Source of the DNA: Pectobacterium aroidearum
Lineage (GTDB): Bacteria > Pseudomonadota > Gammaproteobacteria > Enterobacterales > Enterobacteriaceae
Assembly (NCBI RefSeq): GCF_015689195.1
Contig: NZ_CP065044.1
Span: 1,798,001 to 1,862,000 of the forward strand
Length of the DNA: 64,000 nucleotides
Reading direction: 5' to 3'
The notes beneath the pieces were generated by a model, which saw nothing but the letters and a program-made list of their open reading frames with translations, was not told where the DNA came from and did not search any database. Both the position numbers and the translations under genes were made by a program. How positions within the stretch are numbered: the stretch's first letter is position 1; every line of letters starts with the position of its first letter. Below, piece by piece: positions 51,089 through 60,000 of the stretch.

Positions 51089-51967
51089 ATGAGCAATAAA
51101 ACTGTTAAAAGCTATTGTCGTGATTGTTGTAAAAAAACTAATCACAATATTTTGTCAGGTTATACTGATTCGCATCGCGGAGAATACCAATGCGATATTT
51201 TATATCAAATATTGCAATGCCTAGGGTGTGACTCCAAATCCTTCCGTAAAGTGTTTTACGATATTGAGGCAGCGTACCCCACGCATGATAATAGCTGGGA
51301 GGTTCCCGAGGATGTAACTGTTTATCCCAAGGTTGTTGAAGGTCACAAGGAAATAGACAACTTATGGGAACTGCCAGAGATCGTAAGAATTATCTATTCC
51401 GAAGTACTCATGGCGTTGCGGGAAGATTCAAAAGTTCTCGCTGGGTTAGGATTAAGAGCAGTTGTCGAGGCGGTTTGCAACGATTTAAACATTCCAGGAA
51501 AAAGCCTTGAAGTAAGAATTAACAAACTAGCAAGTTCTGGATACATTTCAAAAAATGACGCAGAGCGACTACATGGGATTAGATTTATGGGCAATGATGC
51601 AGCCCATGACATCAAAACGCCTAAAGATGTGACGCTATCAGTTGCGCTTCAAATCGTAGAACATTTGATAGCTTCTGTGTATATTCTTGAACAAAAAGCA
51701 AGTGGAAATATTGAAACAACAGTTTCTAGATATGAAGTTTTCGAGAAATTACTTAATGAAAAACTCAAAAATTTTAACGTCGGTGATGAATATCCTATAG
51801 CAAAATATCTAGGCAAAGATATGCGCAGGGTTAAGGAGTCTATATCGACATTAGAGCAAGAGTTAATCTTAAAAATCGGTAGCGACGAGTTCACGAAGTT
51901 GTCAGTAGGTAAAGTTGATACTTATCAAAGCTCACAGAATCAATTGCAACACTTTGTCGTTAAATAG
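51089..51967 (+). CDS. DUF4145-domain protein with zinc ribbon
   Basis: In this 292-aa protein an N-terminal zinc ribbon (CRDCCKK ... CLGCDSK) is followed by the DUF4145 domain with ALREDSKVLAGLGLRAVVEAVC and the signature GNDAAHD near residue 172. The C-terminal 80 residues are helical. DUF4145 is often attached to restriction subunits and other defence proteins, but its role is undefined. A palindromic repeat precedes it. It is intact. Confidence 0.75.
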   Translation: MSNKTVKSYCRDCCKKTNHNILSGYTDSHRGEYQCDILYQILQCLGCDSKSFRKVFYDIEAAYPTHDNSWEVPEDVTVYPKVVEGHKEIDNLWELPEIVRIIYSEVLMALREDSKVLAGLGLRAVVEAVCNDLNIPGKSLEVRINKLASSGYISKNDAERLHGIRFMGNDAAHDIKTPKDVTLSVALQIVEHLIASVYILEQKASGNIETTVSRYEVFEKLLNEKLKNFNVGDEYPIAKYLGKDMRRVKESISTLEQELILKIGSDEFTKLSVGKVDTYQSSQNQLQHFVVK

Positions 51968-52026
51968 TGGCTAACAAAGCGCTGCACACCGACAAAATGC
52001 CGCTGAGCTCTATTTTTCCGGTGTCA

Positions 52027-52048
52027 GCGTCGACTTGTTGAACTCACA
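52027..52048. repeat. solitary IS30-end-like sequence
   Basis: The reverse complement begins TGTGAGTTCAAC, the first 12 bases of both IS30 ends at 18383/19603, and continues AAGTCGACGC, which fits IRL at six of ten positions. Confidence 0.4.
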
Positions 52049-52129
52049 GTTCAATGCAGCCTGTCAGATTTGATTGTGTTCTGCGCGCGAAAACTTCCAG
52101 TTCAAGTTTAAGATAATGCAGATGAAAAA

Positions 52130-52155
52130 AGCCCGTAGTTTCACCACTACGGGCT
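52130..52155 (-). terminator. Rho-independent terminator of the lipoprotein cluster
   Basis: AGCCCGTAGT (52130-52139) pairs with ACTACGGGCT (52146-52155). On the minus strand it is followed by TTTTTTC. It is 34 bp beyond the lipoprotein stop. Confidence 0.8.
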
Positions 52156-52189
52156 GATACTTTCCCTAATGCTGTTTATGACGTATCAA

Positions 52190-52513
52190 TTATTTGGAGG
52201 GTGAAACCTTCCAATTTCCTTCAAATTTAAAGAATTTAAACTCCATAGTTGAGGTTTTTTCACCCAGGAAGGGGAGTTTTGCACTGTATTCGACTGTGCA
52301 TTTGTAACCCCCGTCGCTGTCTTTCTCTTTACAGGCGATTTTCTTAGCTGAATTGAAAGCGACCCTCGCTGATTCAGACGGTGCGCCCTTATTCATCTCT
52401 TCAGTAAAAGACTGCATTGCTTTTGTAATGTCTGCATCTGACGGTTCGCTGTCGCAGCCGGTAAGAAAAAATGACAGCACCAGTAAACCTAAGGATAATT
52501 TTTTATTCATCAT
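52190..52513 (-). CDS. Small lipoprotein
   Basis: The 107-aa protein has a lipoprotein signal with lipobox LTGC (Cys near 20). The mature part has DADITKAMQSFTEEMNK and two Cys (IACKEKDSDGGYKCTVEY), and ends in a beta-rich WKVSPSK. An in-frame ATG at 52510 could be the start. No function is known. It is in line with the next lipoprotein and membrane-protein genes. Confidence 0.65.
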   Translation of the reverse strand: MMNKKLSLGLLVLSFFLTGCDSEPSDADITKAMQSFTEEMNKGAPSESARVAFNSAKKIACKEKDSDGGYKCTVEYSAKLPFLGEKTSTMEFKFFKFEGNWKVSPSK

Positions 52514-52539
52514 AGCTCTCGTTAGCTGATTATTGCCTG

Positions 52540-52917
52540 TTAAAATACACCGTGTGTAAGCTCACTTGTGTTATCAGAGAAAACGTAAGTATCAATTTTT
52601 TCTCCTTTAAATCGCACAAGCAGAGATTTACTTTGCATGTCAGAGCCGCCTGTGAATAATCCACCGACAACAGGAATGAATGAGGTCGCTTTCATTTGGC
52701 TGTTACTCATTGTGTAAGACCATTGATCTTCACCGTCCACGACCATACGGCTATCGGGCTTACCAAACGAAGCTAAGACCTCATTTTTTGTCGTCTTTCC
52801 ATTGATCAGTTTCGCTTTCACGCTTTCTTGTGTTTCGTTCTTTAATGACTGGTTGCCAGTGGATGTGCAGCCGACAAGACACAGTGAGACTAATGCTGCG
52901 ATGATGATTTTTTTCAT
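52540..52917 (-). CDS. SmpA/BamE-like lipoprotein
   Basis: The 125-aa protein has a signal peptide with lipobox LVGC, then NGKTTKNEVLASFGKPDSRMVVDGEDQWSYTM. This is the BamE/SmpA-like fold pattern (K-T-T-K-x-E-V-x-x-x-F-G-x-P). Phage- and island-borne relatives exist. A role in the cell envelope is inferred. It is 26 bp upstream of the second lipoprotein gene. Confidence 0.7.
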   Translation of the reverse strand: MKKIIIAALVSLCLVGCTSTGNQSLKNETQESVKAKLINGKTTKNEVLASFGKPDSRMVVDGEDQWSYTMSNSQMKATSFIPVVGGLFTGGSDMQSKSLLVRFKGEKIDTYVFSDNTSELTHGVF

Positions 52918-52952
52918 TACTATATGCCTTAATATTTATTATTAATTAATTT

Positions 52953-53750
52953 TTAACGTGTTAATGATTTAACAAGATGTCTGAATTCAATGTTAAATTT
53001 ATCGTCTCTGACATTTACCCACCAAATTTGAATGTGACAGGCTAATGTTGACAATAAATAGATATGTAAGATATATTCATTTCTGAAATCGAAAAGGAAA
53101 ATACAAATTGAAATGACAGAGATAATATTAAGAATGATAAAGATCATAGAGAAAAGACTAGGAATAGGCAGAGTGGAACTATAGCTGGCAGCAGAAAATT
53201 TACATTTAGGTCCAAGAAGTATAGCAAATGTAGTTAATCCAAACACAATAAAGGCTTTTCTGGGGAGATTAATGTGTCGTTCTTTGGTGGTTTTATTAAC
53301 AATCACTGCATCTTCAAATGATGTATAAGCGTTATGATCGCTATAGCAGTGAAATGCGTATTTTTTAATACGATGTGATTCTCTGAACGCTAACCCATGC
53401 GCAGAGATTTGTGTTTCGGCTCCGTCATCTTTTTTTACCCACAGGGTATCGTTGTTCGGGTCATAGCTGATGACCGTGCCTGAGAACGTTTCCTGAAATG
53501 TATACGCCCGACCGCAAAACTCAAATTTCTCGGTGGTGATTTGTTCTTTCCACTGCTGATGCACCCAGTCTCTGGCATCAGCGTCTTCTTTCCGGTTATT
53601 CCTGTAGGTAAAAAAAGTCCAGATCAACAGGGGAGCACTGACGGGCAGCCAGAGCCACCAGACTCCGATGGCATTTCCTCTGGAAAACCAGTCAATAAAT
53701 AAAGGCAGCAATAATGCAATCCAAAAACGTCTCATGAGTAAAATGCTCAT
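52953..53750 (-). CDS. Membrane protein of unknown function
   Basis: The 265-aa protein has N-terminal membrane segments (FWIALLLPLFIDWF; WWLWLPVSAPLLIWTFF), a soluble central region (60-165), and three C-terminal segments (AFIVFGLTTFAILLG; SMIFIILNIISVISICIFLF; YILHIYLLSTLACHIQIWW). No domain is recognised. Together with the two lipoproteins it forms a minus-strand envelope cluster of unknown purpose. Confidence 0.6.
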   Translation of the reverse strand: MSILLMRRFWIALLLPLFIDWFSRGNAIGVWWLWLPVSAPLLIWTFFTYRNNRKEDADARDWVHQQWKEQITTEKFEFCGRAYTFQETFSGTVISYDPNNDTLWVKKDDGAETQISAHGLAFRESHRIKKYAFHCYSDHNAYTSFEDAVIVNKTTKERHINLPRKAFIVFGLTTFAILLGPKCKFSAASYSSTLPIPSLFSMIFIILNIISVISICIFLFDFRNEYILHIYLLSTLACHIQIWWVNVRDDKFNIEFRHLVKSLTR

Positions 53751-54068
53751 ACAAATTCCTTAATAGCTGAAAGTGAAGGTCATATTCGATGTATGAAGAA
53801 GTCAGGAACTATGCATGAGACGAGTTGTGTCATTTCATAACCTTTCGTTAGTTGAATAAGTAAATAGAACAGTTAAATCAGTATTTTATGAGATATCGCA
53901 AAGCTACATTTTGAACAGTTGTGATTAAACAAAGCAAATCGCTTGTAACGATCGATGGTTTACTTATGATAGATAAAATCTATCATAATTTATTTATAGA
54001 TCGGTTATATCGATCATTGATCTTGTCTTTTTTGTATGAAAAAGAGCTTGATGTAAGCCTTGCCAGCC
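53751..54068. other. AT-rich intergenic stretch with palindrome
   Basis: ATGATAGAT (53967-53975) and ATCTATCAT (53979-53987) form a perfect hairpin, near several GATC-containing partial repeats. It lies beyond the 3' end of the relaxase gene. A 72-aa plus frame here has no ribosome site and runs into the relaxase gene, so I do not call it. Confidence 0.45.
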
Positions 54069-55412
54069 CTACATCGAAGGGGAGCGGTTACCGTGGATTG
54101 AAGGGATTTCAGCCGTGTTTTTTGGTGTTAACGCCGTAATTTCTATTATTTTCCCGCTAGTGATTGTGGTGTGTCTTTCTCGACGTTTGAGTGTCGGTAT
54201 TTTCAGTTTTTTTAACATGCCAATGATGATGTTGAGGTAGGGGATGGTTTCTAACCATCTGAACGTTGAAATTGCATAGCTTCGATTGGGAGCTTCTTTT
54301 ACCGCTTCGGTTACATGTGCTTCTTTACCACCGGCACCAGCTTCTATTGCAGCTTCAGTTGCATACGCTTCTCTATCACTTGCATCAGCTTCTGAGAGAA
54401 CTACTTTGGAAACGATAGCGTATTCGTCCTGACCAGCACGGTTATCCTGGATAAGCGCTTCGATGCTGTCGTTAACGCCTTCTGTTGTGATTTCAGTAGC
54501 GGTAGTTATGGCCACATCAGGCGCTTCACTGACAGAGGCTTTCAGTGAGAACAGAAAGTCATTATCGCGTTCCGGTATGTAGTCGAGCTTGCTCTGTAGA
54601 GGAGACCAGGAATACCCTTTACCCAATTGAGATGCTTTGAAAGCAATCCCTTGGTATTCGAATGAAAAACCATTCATCTTTCCGGTAGAAGCGATGTTCG
54701 GAACTACCCTGATGTTTCGTGCCACAAGCTGCGTCACAAACTCAGTCGTTGATGGTTTACCGGCAAGTAATGCTTCAAGAGCTTCCTGAATGACCGATTT
54801 GGGTGATGGCTCTCCTTTATATTTCTCCATCATCGCTTCGTTACGCGACAGCTTTTTAGGTTTTGGTATTGCGCCCATAGGCTTTTGTGTCGGAGACTTT
54901 CTGGGTAGCGAAGTAGAGGAGGGCGATACTGGAGATGCTTCCGGTCCTTTTGTTCTTGTCAGTGAGTAGTCGCGTTCAAGCTGCTGAATGATACGAGTGC
55001 TGATGAGATTTTCATTTTTGCCGAGATAAAGTTTCCCTGCATGTATGTCTATGCGGCTTGCGATAATGTGAATGTGCTGGCCGTCAATATCATCATGTAA
55101 CACATAGCATCTCAGATGCGTTTCAGCGAAGCCCATGCGCTTCATATAGTCATCAGCAATCTCTGACCATAGAGCATTTGTCAGCGCTTCGTTTTTCGGC
55201 AGGCGAAGCGAATTGTGCCAGACAGGTTTAGCTACATCCTGGCGAAGCGTTTTTGTGGTATTAAATTCAGCGATCAAATCGCCGGCTGTATCCCCCATCA
55301 TGTTTCCACCAATCACTACCGGATCATTTTTATGATGAGAAGCTGGTTTTAATGCGTATAGAACGACACCAGCGAAGTTTTTACCTCGCCTGATCTTCTG
55401 CATTCCCTTCAT
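54069..55412 (-). CDS. Relaxase of element 3 (MOBP-like)
   Basis: In this 447-aa protein, the N-terminal relaxase domain runs from KIRRGKNFAGVVLYAL, through GDLIAEFNTTKTLRQDVAKPVWH, to the metal-binding histidines in VLHDDIDGQHIHIIASRI. Tyr in VVLYAL is the probable nicking tyrosine. The C-terminal half is charged linker and a hydrophobic patch (PYLNIIIGML). The start at 55412 (MKGMQK) is preferred to 55421. It overlaps the accessory gene. There is no T4SS in element 3 in this window, so transfer would need a helper. Confidence 0.8.
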   Translation of the reverse strand: MKGMQKIRRGKNFAGVVLYALKPASHHKNDPVVIGGNMMGDTAGDLIAEFNTTKTLRQDVAKPVWHNSLRLPKNEALTNALWSEIADDYMKRMGFAETHLRCYVLHDDIDGQHIHIIASRIDIHAGKLYLGKNENLISTRIIQQLERDYSLTRTKGPEASPVSPSSTSLPRKSPTQKPMGAIPKPKKLSRNEAMMEKYKGEPSPKSVIQEALEALLAGKPSTTEFVTQLVARNIRVVPNIASTGKMNGFSFEYQGIAFKASQLGKGYSWSPLQSKLDYIPERDNDFLFSLKASVSEAPDVAITTATEITTEGVNDSIEALIQDNRAGQDEYAIVSKVVLSEADASDREAYATEAAIEAGAGGKEAHVTEAVKEAPNRSYAISTFRWLETIPYLNIIIGMLKKLKIPTLKRRERHTTITSGKIIEITALTPKNTAEIPSIHGNRSPSM

Positions 55413-55755
55413 GGGAAGCACTCCACATATTAGTGGTAATCAGATTTGTGCGAAGCTCTGAGATCTGACGTTTCACAGCGAAGAGTTCTGTTTGTGATAG
55501 CGAACTATCATTACTCTTACTATCCAGATGAGCAGTAAGCCTGTTCAGTTTCTGCGAGATTTCGCCAAGGATTTTCCATGCTTCGAGATTAATCGGAGGA
55601 ATAACTGAGGGAAGGTTATGCTGAAATGCCATACGCAGCCATTCACCTTTACGGTGATGGCCACGCCTTTCATTCAGAAGCGACAACTCTTCATCATTAA
55701 GCCTAACACTGATACAGTGGCCGCGAAGGATTTTATTAAAATTATTACTTGCCAT
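55381..55755 (-). CDS. MobC-like relaxosome accessory protein
   Basis: The 124-aa protein has an N-terminal ribbon-helix-helix (ISVRLNDEELSLLNERRG) and helical C-terminus (AWKILGEISQKLNRLTAHL), typical of plasmid MobC accessory proteins that help relaxase at oriT. It overlaps the relaxase gene by 32 bp. The AT-rich 55756-55890 upstream, shared with the divergent gene, is the likely oriT/promoter. Confidence 0.75.
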   Translation of the reverse strand: MASNNFNKILRGHCISVRLNDEELSLLNERRGHHRKGEWLRMAFQHNLPSVIPPINLEAWKILGEISQKLNRLTAHLDSKSNDSSLSQTELFAVKRQISELRTNLITTNMWSASHEGNAEDQAR

Positions 55756-55890
55756 ATGAATTCCTTTTCATAAAAGACTATCGTTTAATAAATTATTTTA
55801 TATATTTTGTCAATGGATATGTATTGTATTTGTTTTTAAACTATGAGGAGTGTTATTATCTATATGGATAAGTAAGCTGAGGAGAGTAGG

Positions 55891-56637
55891 ATGTCGACGT
55901 CTTCTATTATAAGTAATATCAAATGTGGAATGAAAAATGCTGCTTATGATATGTATTCAATGAATATTGACTCAGGTGCAGTTATGAATACAGAGTATTT
56001 ACTGACAGTTAATATAGCACAGGCGTTAGTTAGGAAGTTTGGTGGATTAAATAGTAACAACTCTATTTATTTAGAATATTCAACAGAAAAATTTTTATCT
56101 GCATGCCCTCCTACTATAAAACGAGAGAAACCTAAAGAGGGTTATTTATTTGGAGTCTCAAAAGTCAGGAAGATAGTCGATACTTCTCGTTCAGGAAGAA
56201 TTGATATTGCTATAATGAGAAATGATAATGGTAATAATGTAGCTCTATGTGCTATCGAAGTTAAAGGTAACACGCCTTCAAAAAACCTTGTTTTATCAGA
56301 TTTAAAAAGAAATTTAGAGTACTTAATTCATGAGGATGATACTGGAAAGTCGAGGTTACAGTTAGCAGTGAGTTGTTCCTGTGAGTGTTTTTTTAGGCAT
56401 AAATATGTAGTTACGGATAAAGATGAGCAAAAAAAACTATCATCTATAACTAAAAAATATCAAAATTATATAAAAGAAATTGAAATTCCCGATTTCATTA
56501 AAAAAAATGTTGATGTCTTTACAATAAAAAAGGAGTTATTAGATGATAACGCCACCAATGAGGAATACCATTTAAATGGAGATAATTTACATCTTGTGAT
56601 TGGAATATTAATAACTTTTGAGATAGATAATGACTAG
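55891..56637 (+). CDS. PD-(D/E)xK-like protein of unknown function
   Basis: This 248-aa protein contains the nuclease-like pair GRIDIAIMRN (Asp) and ALCAIEVKGN (Glu-x-Lys) at about residues 105-130, followed by a helix DLKRNLEYLIHED. This fits a restriction-endonuclease fold with D-(x)n-ExK. The rest is unrecognised, and Cys residues (SCSCECFF) are clustered. It is transcribed divergently from the mob genes. It may be a defence nuclease or a regulator built on the same fold. Confidence 0.5.
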   Translation: MSTSSIISNIKCGMKNAAYDMYSMNIDSGAVMNTEYLLTVNIAQALVRKFGGLNSNNSIYLEYSTEKFLSACPPTIKREKPKEGYLFGVSKVRKIVDTSRSGRIDIAIMRNDNGNNVALCAIEVKGNTPSKNLVLSDLKRNLEYLIHEDDTGKSRLQLAVSCSCECFFRHKYVVTDKDEQKKLSSITKKYQNYIKEIEIPDFIKKNVDVFTIKKELLDDNATNEEYHLNGDNLHLVIGILITFEIDND

Positions 56638-57010
56638 GTTTTTTCAATGTAACTAAATTAATATCACAGGTTATTATGGACAGAAGATATCTTGTTAAAG
56701 AAATCATCGAGTATTCAGAGTGCATTATTAAAAAAGTAAGCCCAAGGCCAGGTTGTTGTTTATATATAAGTGCACTTCTTGCTGGTATGATCAATAACAA
56801 TCTTCCTGTTACAGCTAGGTTGGTCGTAGGGTCTCTTAGTATTAGTGGAACTTCAATTTTTAAGCATACACCTATACTTCCGCTCCTTGCTAAAAATGAA
56901 GAGATGAAAATTGACTGGGATGGACATGCCTGGATTGCAGTATCTGGTTTAATCTGTGACTTATCTTTATTCATGACAGCAAGTACGATACCAATGTAAG
57001 CACACCCGTT

Positions 57011-57805
57011 TTAGTTCCACGCACTTTTTGAGATTTCCGGGTTTTCAGCCATCAGACGGTACTCTTCCGGCGTCAGGTTATTCAGGGATTCATGGGGCCG
57101 CTCACCGTTATATTCAGCCAGCCAGCGCTCTGTAATTTCCCGTGCTTCATTCAGTGTTCTGAACAGATAAAAATCCAGTATTTCGGTCCGGTACGTCCGG
57201 TTAAAGCGTTCGATAAATGCGTTTTGCGTCGGTTTACCCGGCTTGATAAAGTCCAGCATCACGCCATGCTCTTCGGCCCATTGAGCCAGCGCCAGCGATA
57301 TAAGTTCTGGCCCATTATCCATCCTCATCTTCAGCGGATATCCACGGTTTGCCACGATCCTATCCAGTACCCGGACAACACGCTGGGCCGGGATATTCAG
57401 GTCAATTTCAATGGCCAGGGCTTCCCGGTTAAAATCATCCACCACATTGAAGGTTCTGAAGCGTCTGCCGCAGACCAGCGCGTCGTGCATAAAATCGATG
57501 GACCAGCTCTGGTTCAGCGCCTCTGGGGTCGCCAGTGGAGCCGGATTACGCACCGGCAGACGTTGCTTTCCTTTGCGACGAAAATTCAGTTTCAGAAGAC
57601 AGTAAATTCGGTGAACACGCTTGTGATTCCAGGTATTCCCCTGCCTGCGCAATACCTGAAAAAGCTTCTTAAATCCGTATCGTGGATAGCGTTCAGCCAT
57701 CACTAGCAGCCCCTGGATCACCGATTCATCACGCCGGGTATCTGGCTGGTATAAAAACACCGTCCTGCTCAACGATAACGTCCTGCATGCCTGACGTATG
57801 CTCAT
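57011..57805 (-). CDS. IS3-family transposase OrfB
   Basis: The 264-aa catalytic part has SIDFMHDALVCGRRF (first Asp), RMDNGPELIS (second Asp) and AFIERFNRTYRTEILD (Glu), the DDE triad. It is probably made as an OrfAB fusion by -1 frameshifting at the A7G slip site near 57863-57869. Confidence 0.9.
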   Translation of the reverse strand: MSIRQACRTLSLSRTVFLYQPDTRRDESVIQGLLVMAERYPRYGFKKLFQVLRRQGNTWNHKRVHRIYCLLKLNFRRKGKQRLPVRNPAPLATPEALNQSWSIDFMHDALVCGRRFRTFNVVDDFNREALAIEIDLNIPAQRVVRVLDRIVANRGYPLKMRMDNGPELISLALAQWAEEHGVMLDFIKPGKPTQNAFIERFNRTYRTEILDFYLFRTLNEAREITERWLAEYNGERPHESLNNLTPEEYRLMAENPEISKSAWN

Positions 57806-57855
57806 CGCAAACTGCGAGGTCAGATAACTGACGAGCTCACGTTTTATCGCTGGTT

Positions 57856-58122
57856 TTAAAGCTTTTTTTCAATAACATCTTTTAGCGCCCGGCATTCCAG
57901 ACTGAGGTCGGCAAACATCTGTTTGAGCCGCCGGTTCTCGTCTTCCAGATCTTTGATCTTTTTAATATCAGCCGCTTCCATCCCGCCGTATTTTGCTTTC
58001 CAGTTGTAATAGCTGGCTTCGGATATAGCGGCTTCGCGGCAGACATCTTTGACGGTTCGTCCGGCTTCGACGGACTTCAGAACGGCGATGATCTGGTGTT
58101 CAGTGAATCGGATCTTGCGCAT
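57856..58122 (-). CDS. IS3-family transposase OrfA
   Basis: The 88-aa DNA-binding protein has HTH RFTEHQIIAVLKSVEAGRTVKDVCREAAIS and a leucine-zipper region (DLEDENRRLKQMFADL). ATG 58122 follows GGAGATCGCT. It ends in the slip site that leads into OrfB. Confidence 0.9.
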   Translation of the reverse strand: MRKIRFTEHQIIAVLKSVEAGRTVKDVCREAAISEASYYNWKAKYGGMEAADIKKIKDLEDENRRLKQMFADLSLECRALKDVIEKKL

Positions 58123-58416
58123 AGCGATCTCCTCAGGGGACATAGTTAGTATGTCGGAAGATCTCTAAAAGTGAATGGTCCGTATTGCAGGGATACTTAC
58201 ACCAACACCAAGTATTATTAAATCGGTTATAGATAATACTTTTAAAAATGCTCCACTTTACTTGATTGGACAGGAAAATAGACTGATTGAGCTTGGAGTC
58301 GATTATTTGGAAATGGAAGAGTTAGATAAGTATTACATCAATGTTTTTATTTGTAATGCTGAGAGATTAGGGATAATATAATATTTTTTTATCTTTTTCA
58401 ACTGAAAGGAAGAAAA

Positions 58417-58470
58417 AGCAAGGGGAACTCGAAGAAGCAGCGTAGCGCTTCGTAGAGTTAGCCCTTGCTT
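58417..58470. repeat. long imperfect hairpin
   Basis: AAGCAAGGGGAACTC pairs with GAGTTAGCCCTTGCTT across a loop of about 23 nt that itself contains GCGTAGCGC. It may terminate the interrupted gene's transcript. Confidence 0.5.
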
Positions 58471-58536
58471 AATGGAGGTTGACAACAGAAATAGATATGT
58501 TAATTAAATGTATAATATATAAAATTTGGAGGCCTT

Positions 58537-58737
58537 ATGAAGGGTATTTTATTTTCGTATGCAATGTCTATTATTTTATCTATGGTATTTCTAAATGTTT
58601 CTGATGCATTTTTTATTCAAGATATTAATGCATCAGGTAAGGTTGAATATGCTATTTATGGTTATGTTGCTATGTCATTGTTTTTTTCACCACTAACGTT
58701 TTTTATAATTCCGGCATTTTTCAATGAAAAAAAATAG
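58537..58737 (+). CDS. Small membrane protein
   Basis: The 66-aa protein has two hydrophobic helices (FSYAMSIILSMVFLNVS and YGYVAMSLFFSPLTFFIIPAFF) and a lysine tail. It has a good ribosome site, TTGGAGGCCTT. Its function is unknown. It converges on the next gene with 5 bp between stops. Confidence 0.55.
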   Translation: MKGILFSYAMSIILSMVFLNVSDAFFIQDINASGKVEYAIYGYVAMSLFFSPLTFFIIPAFFNEKK

Positions 58738-58742
58738 CGTTT

Positions 58743-59327
58743 TTATTTTTCCGATTTATATTTCTTTCTATTTTCCAAGAATTCTAATGATGCAATGATT
58801 GCTTTAATTATAAGTAATAATGTATAACAAAATATCATAAGGCAACCGATTGAGTTTGTCATTAAAACAGCAAATGGGTCAATGTTGTAGTTAGGGATTG
58901 TTTTTAAAGTAAGTAAAGCAGTTGTCGCAGCAGTAACAAGAAATAAAAAGGTATCATTAGCTGCTTTGATTACATCTCTTTCTATCTTCTCTTTTGTTCT
59001 AATGAGTTGGTAAAAAAAAGGAGTTACTATTATAATTTGTACCAATAATAGCCATGGGGTGATTTGAATAGAGTCCCATGTAAATAATATTAAAGCAATT
59101 AATAAGGCAACGGTTATTGCAAAATTTATTAACAGAGCTGATTTTTTGTCATTTTTATCTACGTTGCTAATTTTTTCTTTTGTTCTAAAATCTGTATCCA
59201 TTTCATATTCACTTTTTACATGTATATTAGATTTTTTCTTGAGTTTTATATTGATGCTTCCTGCATCGTCATTATAATTTATTCTTATTTTTAACCCTTT
59301 AACTTCTGCATCTTTTTCAATATCCAT
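58743..59327 (-). CDS. Four-helix membrane protein of unknown function
   Basis: In this 194-aa protein a soluble, lysine-rich N-terminus (1-62) is followed by four hydrophobic segments (near 65-86, 92-110, 125-145 and 155-180). The start follows AGGATATAAT. No family is recognised. The single-gene unit is AT-rich like the neighbouring KAP gene. Confidence 0.6.
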   Translation of the reverse strand: MDIEKDAEVKGLKIRINYNDDAGSINIKLKKKSNIHVKSEYEMDTDFRTKEKISNVDKNDKKSALLINFAITVALLIALILFTWDSIQITPWLLLVQIIIVTPFFYQLIRTKEKIERDVIKAANDTFLFLVTAATTALLTLKTIPNYNIDPFAVLMTNSIGCLMIFCYTLLLIIKAIIASLEFLENRKKYKSEK

Positions 59328-59434
59328 ATTATATCCTATTCATCTGTTTATAAAATTTCTGTATAGCCTTGCTATACAAACCATATTGCTATTTTTAGCA
59401 TTAAAAGTAAATAATGCTATTTTAAAATTTGATT

Positions 59435-59692
59435 CTAAAATTTATTTAGGTTTTTATTCACATTCAAAAAAATGTCAGGATATACTCCTTGGTGTAATCT
59501 GCATCCTGGACGCCAGGACTGAACGATATAACGACCGTCTCCCATGTATCTCATACCAAAGTCCTGATAGTGATAAAAAACATGTGAACCATTTTTACAT
59601 GAACAGGAAGGACAACTTTTATAGTATTCATTACCAAACTCTGCAATTACAGATTCATGCAGAGAGTTCTGATAAGCAGGACACATATCCAT
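59435..59692 (-). CDS. Possible small Cys-rich protein
   Basis: The 85-aa frame contains CPSCSCKNGSHVFYHY and RPGCRLHQ, a zinc-ribbon-like spacing, and an AGAGG before the ATG. An overlapping + frame of similar length exists, so the call is uncertain. I recognise no family. Confidence 0.35.
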   Translation of the reverse strand: MDMCPAYQNSLHESVIAEFGNEYYKSCPSCSCKNGSHVFYHYQDFGMRYMGDGRYIVQSWRPGCRLHQGVYPDIFLNVNKNLNKF

Positions 59693-60000
59693 AGAGATAA
59701 CCTCTTATCAAAATGGTTAGTTTGAAAATGATTATTCTTCTATCTAAATTTTTTCTTCAACAACTTGTGTGATAGAAACATGCTCCAAAAAAATTTGGAA
59801 AACAAGAGGTGTTGATCATGTTCACTGATTGTAACTATAATCATGCTTCTTTTGCGTTTTATTAACGCATCTTATATGTTTTTTATAATAGTAAGCTAGT
59901 ATTACTCATGATTTAATAAGACTAAAAATGAAGATTTTCTTTATTCATTAGAATTAAATTAGGATGATTTTAAAAAATTAGTCAATTTTAAAGGTGTGAA
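59693..60000. other. AT-rich region upstream of the KAP gene
   Basis: There are no ORFs or repeats of note. It must hold the promoter of the KAP gene, whose ribosome site AAAGGTG is at its end. Confidence 0.4.

Larger units (their letters stand above)
56995..58201. mobile_element. IS3-family (IS407-group-like) insertion sequence
   Basis: The 1207-bp element has ends TGTAAGCACACCCG (left) and, inverted, TGTAAGTATCCCTG (right). CCAA occurs on both sides (56991-56994 and 58202-58205), the 4-bp target duplication seen in the IS407 group. Both transposase frames are intact. Confidence 0.88.
56676..58381 (+). pseudogene. Cys-His-Asp protein gene interrupted by an IS3-family element
   Basis: Joining 56676-56994 to 58206-58381 restores one frame of 164 aa with no stop. 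The junction reads ASTIP-TPSII. Cys in RPGCCLYIS, His in WDGHAWIAV and Asp in LICDLSLF are in the order and context of transglutaminase/papain-like cysteine enzymes. The C-terminus continues APLYLIGQENRLIEL. The insertion left the parts intact with a 4-bp CCAA duplication, so it is recent. The family is a guess from the triad only. Confidence 0.65.

Noticed and set aside
51967..52060. attC-like integron recombination site after the DUF4145 gene (GGCTAACAAAGCGCTGCAC)
   Set aside because: The left part resembles attC, but I cannot find the matching GTTAGC end, and no integron integrase is in view.
53921..54139. Small + strand gene of 72 aa
   Set aside because: It has no ribosome site and its last third lies in the relaxase gene on the other strand; the first part overlaps a palindrome.
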